From Acidobacteriota bacterium (GTDB taxonomy: Bacteria; Acidobacteriota; Vicinamibacteria; Fen-336): a stretch of 35,089 nucleotides of DNA. Numbering within the stretch: position 1 is the first letter of the stretch; each line of letters starts with the position of its first letter. The stretch lies in NCBI GenBank assembly GCA_011526565.1, contig WYBL01000072.1, positions 1 to 35,089 of the forward strand, given 5' to 3'. The notes under the pieces are model-generated. The model was not told the DNA's origin. It saw nothing but the letters and a program-made list of their open reading frames with translations, and made no database searches. The position numbers were made by a program, and so were the translations under genes. Positions 1-6,994 of this stretch are shown one piece after another.

Positions 1-248
1 CGGTTGACGGCCGCATCGCTGACGTCCGCGGCAGCCGCGAGGTGGAGCACGGTGCTGCAGCCGGCGACGGCCCGGCGGCAGGCGTCGGGGTCGGCGATGT
101 CGCCGCGCACGACCGGGACGCCCGTCGCCGCGAACCAATCGCCGCCGCGGGCCGAGCGGGCGAAGGCCCGGAAGCCCACGCCGCGGGCGTGGAGGGCGCG
201 GGCCACGTGGCCGCCCACGAAGCCCGAGGCGCCGGTCAGCAGCAGCAT
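1..248 (-). CDS. NAD-dependent epimerase/dehydratase, N-terminal part (cut by window edge)
   Basis: The 82 visible codons are the start of an extended short-chain dehydrogenase. The first residues, MLLLTGASGFVGGHVA, form the first beta strand and the TGxxGxxG dinucleotide-binding loop, and a later VLHLAA segment is the usual fourth strand. Such enzymes act on NDP-sugars or on related hydroxysteroid and flavonoid-type substrates; too little is visible to choose. The ATG at 248 starts 4 bases after the stop of the flippase-like gene, so it belongs to the same operon. An ATG at 254-256 lies out of frame. The catalytic YxxxK lies outside the window. Confidence 0.85.
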   Translation of the reverse strand, partial: MLLLTGASGFVGGHVARALHARGVGFRAFARSARGGDWFAATGVPVVRGDIADPDACRRAVAGCSTVLHLAAAADVSDAAVN

Positions 249-252
249 CCGC

Positions 253-1227
253 TCATGCCTCGCCGTCGAGCCGCGCCAGGCGCCACGGTCCGACTCCGGC
301 GCGCGCCAGCACCAGCGCGCCGAGCAGGCTGATCGGGACCAGCAGCAGGGCGTGCAGCACGAGGGCCACCGCCAGCGCCTGCGCGGCGGGCAGCGCATAG
401 CCCGCGGCCAGCGTGGCCTTGACCACGTACTCGAAGACGCCGATCGCGCCAGGCGCCGACGGCAGCGCGAAGGAGAGGTAGCTGGCCGCGACCAGAGCCA
501 GGTCGCCGGCCCACGGCAGCGAGACCCCGAAGGCGGCCAGCACGGACTGCATGGCGAGCGCCGTCACGGTCCACTCGGCCACGCCGAACCCGAACACGGC
601 CAGCAGCCGGGCGCGGCGGGGGAACGCCGCCAGTCCTTCGTTGAGCCCCTGGACCCGGCTCGCCAGTGCTTCGCCGAACCGGGGCACGCGCCGCACCCAC
701 GGCGCCAGGTCGGCGCCGCGGGCCACCAGGGCGAGGGCACAGGCCGCCCCGGCGGCGAGGGCCGCCAGCGGCACGGCTGCCTCCGCGGGCAGTCGGCCGT
801 GGCCGCCGAGCGCCAGCAGCACGACGCCGCAGCCGCCCAGCAGCACGATCGCGTCCAGCAACCGCTCGACGACGATCGTGCCGAGCACGACGCTGCGCCG
901 GACCGCGGCTCCGCGCGCGAGCCAGGTGGCGCGCGCGACCTCGTCGAGGCGCAGCGGCACCACGGTCGAGGCGAGGGCGCCCACGGCGATGGCGCCGAAG
1001 AACGAGCGCAGCGGCAGCCGTCCGACCGATGCGTAGACGAAGCGCCACTTGGCGGCCTTGATCGTGAAGACTGCGGCGTCGAGGGCGAGCGCCAGCAGCA
1101 GCGGCCCGGGGCGGGCCTGGCCGATGGCGACCGCGAGTCGCCCGGGTTCGACGTCGCGCAGGGCCAGTGCCAGCAGCAGGGCGCTCAGCAGCGAGGCGGC
1201 CAGCAGCCGCAGCCCGGGCCTTCCCAT
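253..1227 (-). CDS. Flippase-like integral membrane protein (LPG synthase TM / UPF0104 family)
   Basis: This 324-residue polytopic membrane protein matches the transmembrane family of lysylphosphatidylglycerol synthase (PF03706 type). It lacks the soluble aminoacyl-transfer domain of full-length MprF. Family signatures are visible: a VVPLRLDEVARATWL segment where relatives usually have an RxGE-like loop, then VVVERLLDAIVLL, and near the C-terminus PSAPGAIGVFEYVV. Relatives beside glycosyltransferases are generally thought to move or modify lipid-linked intermediates, but the substrate is unknown. I chose the ATG at 1227 because it overlaps the TGA of the 53-residue gene (TGATG); a start at 1263 would add 12 charged residues and overlap that gene. 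The next gene follows after 4 bases. Confidence 0.82.
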   Translation of the reverse strand: MGRPGLRLLAASLLSALLLALALRDVEPGRLAVAIGQARPGPLLLALALDAAVFTIKAAKWRFVYASVGRLPLRSFFGAIAVGALASTVVPLRLDEVARATWLARGAAVRRSVVLGTIVVERLLDAIVLLGGCGVVLLALGGHGRLPAEAAVPLAALAAGAACALALVARGADLAPWVRRVPRFGEALASRVQGLNEGLAAFPRRARLLAVFGFGVAEWTVTALAMQSVLAAFGVSLPWAGDLALVAASYLSFALPSAPGAIGVFEYVVKATLAAGYALPAAQALAVALVLHALLLVPISLLGALVLARAGVGPWRLARLDGEA

Positions 1228-1388
1228 CAGTGCCCGTTGGCGCCGCCCCGGCTCCCGCGCCACTGGCGCAGCGCGTGCTGGATCAGGCCGCCGACGCCCA
1301 GCGCCACGCCCACCGGGATCATCAGCGCCGCGATCACGTAGCGGGCCGCGAAGCGCAGCGCGCTCTTGCGGGTGTCAACGGGCGGCAT
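1227..1388 (-). CDS. 53-residue single-pass membrane protein
   Basis: The small frame reads MPPVDTRKSALRF at the start, then a hydrophobic stretch of about 20 residues (YVIAALMIPVGVALGVGGLI), then a basic tail ending GGANGH. The pattern fits one transmembrane helix with positive charges on both sides. Its ATG at 1388 lies inside the last codons of the PP-loop gene (14-base overlap) and its TGA overlaps the ATG of the flippase-like gene, so it is coupled on both sides. I recognise no family. It might assist the neighbouring membrane protein or anchor a glycan enzyme; that is inference. Its size makes it easy to miss in automated calls. Confidence 0.65.
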   Translation of the reverse strand: MPPVDTRKSALRFAARYVIAALMIPVGVALGVGGLIQHALRQWRGSRGGANGH

Positions 1389-2223
1389 CGCCGGCCTCCG
1401 TGTCCGTCGCGGTCCCCGCCGCGGGCGGGTGCTGGGCGCGCAGCCGCGCGACCAGCGCCGGGAGATCCTGCCCCGTGCGCTCGAAGTAGGCCTCGATCTC
1501 GCCGCGCATCTTCGGGTGGCGCTCGCGGCAGTAGGCGACCGACTCGACGTCGGTGAAGTCGCCCATCAGCGGCTTGTAGAACATGCGGGCGTAGACGTCG
1601 GCCGGCACCCCGAATACGCAGGTGGCCTGGGTGTCGAAGAAGATGAACTGCTTCTTGAGGCCGCGCTTGGGGGCGATGCCCTTCTCGAACAGCCGCTCGT
1701 CCGAGCGGGCCTCGCCGTAGATCGGCTGCACGTGCAGCACGCCGTAGTCGCGGAAGTAGAGGGCGCGGTTCTCCGCCAGCACCGAGCGGCGCTGCTCCGG
1801 GATCGCGTCCTGCTTCTCGATGCTGCCGTCGGCCAGCACCGGGATGCCGTGCTCGAGGTTGTGGATCAGCGCCGCCGTGTGCATCGACAGCCGGCAGCCC
1901 ATGCACACGAGGGCGGTCATGTCGAAGCCGTACTCGCGCAGGTCGCGCTTCACGTCGCCGAACAGGATCTTGCGCACCAGCTCGCCGATCGGGCGGATCA
2001 CGTGTTCGACGCGGTCGGCGCCGTAGCGCTCGCGCAGCAGGTCCGCGTGGACCCGCGAGTTCTCGACGAAGAAGACGTAGCCGGGGTCGAAGGTGAGCAG
2101 GGTCACCTTCCGGCAGCGCTCCAGCAGGTGGACCGCGGCGAGCGCCGAGTCGGTGCCTCCCGAGAACAGCACCGAGCCCTGCTCGTAGTCGCGATCCAGT
2201 CGGTCGGGCAACAGGTCAGCCAT
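1375..2223 (-). CDS. PP-loop ATP pyrophosphatase (QueC/ExsB/amidotransferase-like)
   Basis: The 282-residue protein has the pyrophosphate-binding loop SGGTDS at residues 21-26, followed by a Rossmann-like strand (VTLLTFDPG). This family activates a carbonyl or hydroxyl group with ATP, releasing pyrophosphate, so that ammonia or sulfur can be added. A CMGC pair at 107-110 and a single Cys at 202 could bind metal or carry sulfur. The N-terminal zinc motif of WbpG/PseA sugar amidotransferases is absent and the protein is shorter than those. The ATG at 2223 overlaps the deacetylase stop by 8 bases. Context suggests a sugar or lipid-linked glycan substrate; the exact reaction is unknown. Confidence 0.75.
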   Translation of the reverse strand: MADLLPDRLDRDYEQGSVLFSGGTDSALAAVHLLERCRKVTLLTFDPGYVFFVENSRVHADLLRERYGADRVEHVIRPIGELVRKILFGDVKRDLREYGFDMTALVCMGCRLSMHTAALIHNLEHGIPVLADGSIEKQDAIPEQRRSVLAENRALYFRDYGVLHVQPIYGEARSDERLFEKGIAPKRGLKKQFIFFDTQATCVFGVPADVYARMFYKPLMGDFTDVESVAYCRERHPKMRGEIEAYFERTGQDLPALVARLRAQHPPAAGTATDTEAGDAAR

Positions 2224-3448
2224 CGTTCCTCGTGGTGTCCCAGAATCGCGCCACCTCGCCGGGGGTGGCGTGCCAGGCGCCGCCGTCCGCGTGGCCGTCG
2301 GCGACCACGCGCTCGAAGGCGGCCCGGCAGCGGGCCAGCAGGTGGGCCTCGTTGTGGACCACGAGCTGGCCGATCCCGCCGCGCCGGCGCACGGCGTCGA
2401 GCTTCCCGCGCCAGGCCGCGATGATCTCACGCTCGCCGCCGCCGGCGAGCACGAGCTTGTCGTCCAGCGGCAGCGTGAGCGGCACCTCGAGCAGGCCGTC
2501 GCGCCAGAACGGCCGCAGCGTGGTGCAGCCGCGCCGCGGCGCCAGCAGCGAGCGCACCTCGGTGTCCGGCACCTGGCTCGCGTAGGCGAAGCGGCGCCGC
2601 AGCTCGCGGCGCAGCGCCGGGCTCTCGAGCAGCGATGGCGCGCGAAAGCCGGTCATGGCGTGGTCGGCCACCAGGTCCGCGCAGGTGTCCAGGCGACGGG
2701 CGATCGCGGCCGCCGCCGCGTAGCCCAGGCGGTTGTCGTGGCGGTCACCGTGCAGGCCCAGTTCGTGGCCGGCGGCGCGGATCGCCGCGGCCGCGCCCGG
2801 GTCGCGGCGCATCACCTCGCCGACCACGAACCAGGCGGCGCGGATGCCGCGCGCCGCCTCCCACTCCGCGATCGCCGGAGCCCGCCGCAGGCCGTCGACC
2901 GTGTCGACGTCGTGGCTGACCACGAACACCCAGCCGCGACCGCCTGGCCAGGCCGGGGGCCACTCGAGCGTCGCGCCGGCCCGGCGGGAGGCGGCCACCC
3001 AGGTCGCGCCCAGCGCGTCCGCCGCGTCGTCCAGCGGCCAGTCAGGGAAGCCGGGCGGCGGCGCGGAGCCCGCGCGGGCCAGCAGGCGGAAGGCGCGCAG
3101 CCGCCACCCGCCCGGCACGAGCTGGTAGGGCAGCGGCACTCGCGTGTGGAGCGGCCGGCGCGGCCGCACGTGACGCTCGTGGAGCAGCGCATCGACGGCG
3201 CGTGCGGGGTCGAACAGGAAGACGACGCCCTGCTCGTCCTCGACGATCGCCGGGGCGCCGTCCAGCGTGGCCAGCGTCCGCGAACCCGGGCTCGGCGGAG
3301 ACAGCTCCTGGTCGAGCCACAGCGCGAACGGCGCGGGCGCGCCGGGCAGGTCCGGCCCCGGCTCCAGCGTCGCCACCCGCGGAGCCCCGTCGCCGCCGCC
3401 ACGCACCTCGATCCGGGCGCCGGCTGCCGGCGGCAGGTTGGCCGTCAC
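2216..3448 (-). CDS. Polysaccharide deacetylase (NodB homology domain) with N-terminal extension
   Basis: This 410-residue protein carries a NodB-type deacetylase domain in its middle. Motif 1 is SHDVD at 178-182 (in place of the common TFDDG, keeping the catalytic and metal Asp residues). Motif 2 is HGDRH at 233-237 (the HxxxH metal pair), and motif 3 is GFRAP at 267-271. Such enzymes remove N- or O-acetyl groups from carbohydrates. The first 170 residues are not recognisable and probably form a separate domain. No signal peptide is visible, so it may act on a cytoplasmic lipid-linked precursor. The GTG start overlaps the preceding TGA as GTGA (4 bases), indicating coupling with the GT2 gene. 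Confidence 0.85.
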   Translation of the reverse strand: MTANLPPAAGARIEVRGGGDGAPRVATLEPGPDLPGAPAPFALWLDQELSPPSPGSRTLATLDGAPAIVEDEQGVVFLFDPARAVDALLHERHVRPRRPLHTRVPLPYQLVPGGWRLRAFRLLARAGSAPPPGFPDWPLDDAADALGATWVAASRRAGATLEWPPAWPGGRGWVFVVSHDVDTVDGLRRAPAIAEWEAARGIRAAWFVVGEVMRRDPGAAAAIRAAGHELGLHGDRHDNRLGYAAAAAIARRLDTCADLVADHAMTGFRAPSLLESPALRRELRRRFAYASQVPDTEVRSLLAPRRGCTTLRPFWRDGLLEVPLTLPLDDKLVLAGGGEREIIAAWRGKLDAVRRRGGIGQLVVHNEAHLLARCRAAFERVVADGHADGGAWHATPGEVARFWDTTRNDG

Positions 3449-4143
3449 GGCACGCGGCCGAGGCGGAGATCGAGCCAGAAGCGGCCCATGTCCCACACGG
3501 TGCGCAGGATCGTGCGGGGGTTGCTGCCCTTGGCCTGCCCCGAGCGGCGAGGCACGTAGCGCGAGTCGATCTCGGTCACGGAGAAGCCGGCGCGGCGGGC
3601 GCGCACCAGCACCTCCTCCAGCATGAACACGCCTCGCGACCGGGGTTTCACGCGGGCGAACACCTCGCGGCGCCACAGGTGGACCCAGTTGACGTCGCGG
3701 AACGACTGGTCGAACAGGGCGTCGACGAGGCGGATGAAGACGGCGGAGCTGAGCCGCCGGAACCACGAGTAGTCGCTGCGCGCGATGCGGGACCCGATCA
3801 CGATGTCGGCGTGCTCGGCGGCCGCGACGTACTCGGCGATCTCGGGCACGTGGAACTGGCCGTCGGCCGGGACGTACATCACGAGCTCGCAGCGGGCCTC
3901 GGCGATGCCGGTCAGGATCGCGCCGCCCGATCCCTGGTTGTGCGGGTGCCGCACCCACCGCACTCCCGGCAGGCGCTGCGCGAGCGCGGCGGCCTCGGCC
4001 GGCGTGGCGTCGGTGCTCGCGTCGTCGACGATCACCACCTCCCAGCGCGGCAGCGCCGAGGCGACCCGGGCCACCTCTTCGACCACGACCGAGAGGTTGC
4101 CAGCCTCGTCGAAGGCGGGCACGACGACGGTGAGCCCGCTCAC
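3445..4143 (-). CDS. Glycosyltransferase family 2, short DPM1-like type
   Basis: The 232-residue GT-A enzyme begins with LTVVVPAFDEAGNL. It has the nucleotide-binding VIVDDASTDAT near residue 40 and the DxD-like PADGQF near 93, followed by IVIGSR. The arrangement resembles dolichol- or undecaprenyl-phosphate sugar synthases but without C-terminal membrane helices, so the product would be a polyprenyl-phosphate sugar or a glycan transfer on the cytoplasmic face. The GTG start at 4143 overlaps the carbamoyltransferase stop in a GTGA, and the stop overlaps the deacetylase start in the same way. The sugar donor cannot be read from sequence. Confidence 0.88.
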   Translation of the reverse strand: MSGLTVVVPAFDEAGNLSVVVEEVARVASALPRWEVVIVDDASTDATPAEAAALAQRLPGVRWVRHPHNQGSGGAILTGIAEARCELVMYVPADGQFHVPEIAEYVAAAEHADIVIGSRIARSDYSWFRRLSSAVFIRLVDALFDQSFRDVNWVHLWRREVFARVKPRSRGVFMLEEVLVRARRAGFSVTEIDSRYVPRRSGQAKGSNPRTILRTVWDMGRFWLDLRLGRVP

Positions 4144-5864
4144 GCCGCGGGGCGGGGTCCCTGCTTGCGCAGCAGGAACGGGCCGATGGCGAGCGCGTCG
4201 AGGCCGCAGGAGTGATAGCAGCGCAGCGCGTCGCGCGGCGTGGCCACCATCGTCTCGCCCTGGCCGTTGAACGACGTGTTCAGCACGATCGGCACGCCGG
4301 TCAGCCGCTCGAAGCAGGCGAGCAGGCGGGCGAACAGCGGCTGCACCCGCGGGTCGACCGTCTGCACCCGCGCCGAGCCGTCGACGTGGACCACGGCGGG
4401 GATGCGCTCCCGCACCTCGGGCCGCACCACGAAGTTCTTGATCATGAACGGCGAGTCGCCCGGCCCCCGGAAGTAGTCGTCGAGGGCGGCACGCAGCACC
4501 GCCGGGGCGTAGGGCCGGAACGGCTCGCGCCGCTTGACGCGGGCGTCGAGCACGGCCTTGCTGTCCGGCGTGCGCGGGTCGGCCAGGATGCTGCGCTGGC
4601 CGAGCGCGCGCGGCCCGAACTCCATCCGCCCCTGGAACCAGCCGACCACGTCGCCGGCCGCGATCCGCTCGGCCGCCGCGGCCGCGATGTCGTCGCAGCG
4701 CTCGTAGGCGAGCCGGTCCTCGCGCAACTCGCGCTCGATCGCGGCGGCGTCCCACTCGGGGCCGAGCGCATCGCTCTCCATGGCCGCGGTCCGGGGCTGG
4801 CCGTGGAGCTGGTGGGCGACCCACAGCGCCGCGCCCAGCGAGGTGCCGTTGTCGCCCGCGGCGGGCTGGATGAAGGCGTCGTCGAAGCCGCCCTCCTCGA
4901 TCAGCCGCGAGTTCGCCACGCAGTTGAGGGCGACGCCACCCGCCAGGCACAGCCGCGACAGCCCGGTGCTTCGGCGCAGGTGGCGGCCGACGTGGATCAG
5001 CACTTCCTCCAGCAGAGCCTGGGCGCTGGCCGCCAGGTCGCGGTGGCGCTCCTCCAGCGGGTCGCCCGGGCGCCGTTCCGGCCCGAAGCGCTCCACGAAC
5101 TTGCGCGCGTAGCGGCGCGGCCGCTCCTGGTGCCAGGCGAACCACGACAGGTCGAACTCGAAGCCCCCGTCGTCGCGCAGTTCCAGCAGTTCGCGCAGTT
5201 GCGGCAGCAGGCGCGGTTCGCCGTGGGCCGCGAGCCCCATCACCTTGCCCTCGTCGCAGTTGGCGGCGAAGCCGAGGTACTGGGTGACGGCGGCGTAGAA
5301 GGCGCCCAGCGAGTGGGGGAACAGGACGCGCGAGAGCGGCTCGAGCCGCTCCCCGCGGCCGCGCGCGAGGAAGGTCGAAGCGTGCTCGCCGTAGCCGTCC
5401 ACCGTGAGGATCGCGGCTTCCTCCCACGGGGAAGCGAAGAACGCGCTGGCCGCGTGGGCCTCGTGGTGGGTGACGTAGACGACGCGCAGGTCGCGCGCCG
5501 CGCCGCGGAGGGCGAAGCGCTGTTCCACGTACTCGACCTCGAGTTCCGGCCACCCTGGCGGGTACTGGGCGAGCAGGTGGTTGGGCACGTTGTACAGGTA
5601 CTCGAGCGGGTGGCGGACGGCGCCCGACTGGCGCAGGTTGAAGCCGGCGAGGTGCACGCCCGGGTTCCAGAACAAGGCGACCGCGTCGAGGGCCGCCAGG
5701 TCGACCCCGCCGATCGCCAGGCAGGAGCGGATCGCATCCGCGGGGAAGTCGCGCGAGTGCTTGCGGCGCGTGAAGCGCTCGTCGGTGGCGGCCGCGACGA
5801 CGCGCCCGTCCCGCACCAGCGCCGCCGCCGCGTCGATCGAGTAGTTGATGCCGAGGATGTCCAT
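4140..5864 (-). CDS. O-carbamoyltransferase, NodU/CmcH/TobZ family
   Basis: At 574 residues this is full length for the family. The N-terminal Kae1-like domain starts DILGINYSIDAAAALV and holds the HHEAH metal motif at 133-137 and DEGKVMGLAAHG near 204-215. A second nucleotide-fold segment contains LAGGVALNCVAN (308-319) and PAAGDNGTSLGAA. The C-terminal YrdC-like acceptor region contains GWFQGRMEFGPRALG (408-422). Family members convert carbamoyl phosphate and ATP to carbamoyl-adenylate and carbamoylate a hydroxyl group on a sugar, Nod factor or antibiotic. Here the neighbours point to a carbohydrate acceptor. The ATG at 5864 follows an extended -10 at 5895-5887, giving a predicted leader of about 16 bases. 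There is no strong Shine-Dalgarno. Confidence 0.92.
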   Translation of the reverse strand: MDILGINYSIDAAAALVRDGRVVAAATDERFTRRKHSRDFPADAIRSCLAIGGVDLAALDAVALFWNPGVHLAGFNLRQSGAVRHPLEYLYNVPNHLLAQYPPGWPELEVEYVEQRFALRGAARDLRVVYVTHHEAHAASAFFASPWEEAAILTVDGYGEHASTFLARGRGERLEPLSRVLFPHSLGAFYAAVTQYLGFAANCDEGKVMGLAAHGEPRLLPQLRELLELRDDGGFEFDLSWFAWHQERPRRYARKFVERFGPERRPGDPLEERHRDLAASAQALLEEVLIHVGRHLRRSTGLSRLCLAGGVALNCVANSRLIEEGGFDDAFIQPAAGDNGTSLGAALWVAHQLHGQPRTAAMESDALGPEWDAAAIERELREDRLAYERCDDIAAAAAERIAAGDVVGWFQGRMEFGPRALGQRSILADPRTPDSKAVLDARVKRREPFRPYAPAVLRAALDDYFRGPGDSPFMIKNFVVRPEVRERIPAVVHVDGSARVQTVDPRVQPLFARLLACFERLTGVPIVLNTSFNGQGETMVATPRDALRCYHSCGLDALAIGPFLLRKQGPRPAA

Positions 5865-5886
5865 GCCAGCAGGCGCCCCGCCGCCG

Positions 5887-5895
5887 AGGATAGCA
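5887..5895 (-). promoter_or_regulatory. Extended -10 promoter element before the carbamoyltransferase gene
   Basis: The minus strand reads TGCTATCCT, fitting TGn plus a TAnnnT hexamer. With the usual 7-base step the transcript would start near 5880, 16 bases before the ATG at 5864. No convincing -35 is visible. It lies in the 53-base gap after the epimerase gene and would let the downstream genes be transcribed apart from it. Confidence 0.5.
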
Positions 5896-5917
5896 GGGGG
5901 CGCCGGACCGCCCGGTT

Positions 5918-6886
5918 TCAGCCGCGCAGGAACACGTCGCGGTACCAGGCGATCGTTCGCGCGAGCCCGTCGTCGAGCGTGACCCGCGGCCGGAACCCGA
6001 GCCGTGCTTCCGCCTTCTCGATGTTCGGAAAGCGGACCCGCACGTCGCCTTCGGGACGATACGGCGCGTACCGGATCTCGGAGCGGGAGCCGCAGAGGGC
6101 GACGATCTTCTCGGCGAGGCCGGCGACGCTCACCGTCTGCATCGGGTTGCCCAGGTTCCACACCTCGCCCACCGTCTCCGGGGCCCGGGCCAGGCAGGCC
6201 ATCACCCCGTCCACGAAGTCGTCGATGTGGCACCACGCGCGCAACTGCGAGCCGTCGTTGTGGATGGTCAGCGGCTCGCCGCGCAGCGCCAGCGGCGCGA
6301 AGATCTGGACGGCGCCTTCGCCCACCTGGCGCGCGCCGTAGACGTTGAACGGGCGGATCGAGACGACCGGCAGCCCGTGCTGGCGGTGGAAGGCGAAGCA
6401 CAGGTGCTCGGCGGCCAGCTTGCTCACCGAGTAGGTCCAGCGCGAGACGCGCACCTCTCCCTGGCTGGTCGGGTCGCTCTCGGCCACGCCCACCGCCACC
6501 GGGCCGTAGACCTCGCTGGTCGAGAAGTTGACGAACAGCTCGGGCTTCACCTCGCGGGCAACCTCCAGCACGACGTTGGTGCCGAGGGCGTTCGTCTGCA
6601 GCGTGTCGACCGGGCGCGAGTAGTAGTTCGACACGCCGGCGATGGCCGCCAGGTGCAGGATCACCTGGGCGCCGTCGGCGGCCGCGCGGAGCGCGGCGCG
6701 GTCGAGGATGTCGCCGCGTACCAGGCGGAAGCGGGCGTGCTCGGCCAGCCGGGTGAAGCGCAGCGCGTCCCGGACGCCGCTGTCGTAGACGAGCACGTCG
6801 TTGTCCGCCACCAGGCGCTCGCAGAGGTGGGAGCCGATGAACCCACCCCCTCCGGTCAACAAGATTCTCCGCCCCTTCAGCTCCAT
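5918..6886 (-). CDS. NAD-dependent sugar-nucleotide epimerase/dehydratase (extended SDR)
   Basis: This 322-residue extended SDR has TGGGGFIG at 11-18, a conserved STSEVYG at 122-128 (with the catalytic Ser/Thr region) and the catalytic YSVSK at 152-156. It is followed by RPFNVYGARQ and a substrate-binding C-terminal part ending TIAWYRDVFLRG. The pattern is closest to NDP-glucose 4,6-dehydratase, UDP-glucuronate decarboxylase and related epimerases; I cannot separate these by eye. A GTG at 6904 is also possible. I prefer the ATG at 6886 because GGAGG lies 11 bases upstream and the first strand then begins at the normal place. It opens the glycan operon and is divergent from the zinc-ribbon/TPR gene. 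Confidence 0.88.
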   Translation of the reverse strand: MELKGRRILLTGGGGFIGSHLCERLVADNDVLVYDSGVRDALRFTRLAEHARFRLVRGDILDRAALRAAADGAQVILHLAAIAGVSNYYSRPVDTLQTNALGTNVVLEVAREVKPELFVNFSTSEVYGPVAVGVAESDPTSQGEVRVSRWTYSVSKLAAEHLCFAFHRQHGLPVVSIRPFNVYGARQVGEGAVQIFAPLALRGEPLTIHNDGSQLRAWCHIDDFVDGVMACLARAPETVGEVWNLGNPMQTVSVAGLAEKIVALCGSRSEIRYAPYRPEGDVRVRFPNIEKAEARLGFRPRVTLDDGLARTIAWYRDVFLRG

Positions 6887-6913
6887 CGTCTCCAGGGCCT
6901 CCACCGAGGGAGC

Positions 6914-6919
6914 ATCGTA
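6914..6919 (-). promoter_or_regulatory. Probable -10 element for the epimerase operon
   Basis: TACGAT on the minus strand (preceded by CGC, not TGC) lies 27 bases before the ATG at 6886. The predicted start near 6907 leaves a short leader that includes GGAGG. It is one half of the divergent region shared with the gene at 6995. Only the -10 is visible. Confidence 0.35.
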
Positions 6920-6979
6920 GCGGGAATCGCGTGACAGGACGACCGCATGCAGGTTGTTTGCTCAAGCGGTCCCTCATGG

Positions 6980-6988
6980 TGCTAGACT
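6980..6988 (+). promoter_or_regulatory. Extended -10 element placing transcription start at the ATG (leaderless)
   Basis: TGCTAGACT ends at 6988, exactly 7 bases before the A of the ATG at 6995. Standard geometry would put +1 on the start codon itself. No Shine-Dalgarno precedes the gene. A weak TTG-containing box lies near 6958 at a 19-base spacing. Confidence 0.5.
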
Positions 6989-6994
6989 TCTGCC

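Noticed and set aside
253..1263. Full-length lysylphosphatidylglycerol synthase (MprF)
   Set aside because: Only the membrane domain is present. The soluble aminoacyl-transfer domain is absent.
4140..5864. Carbamoyltransferase as evidence of an antibiotic cluster
   Set aside because: No polyketide, peptide synthetase or resistance gene lies nearby. The neighbours are glycan enzymes, so a carbohydrate acceptor is the simpler reading.
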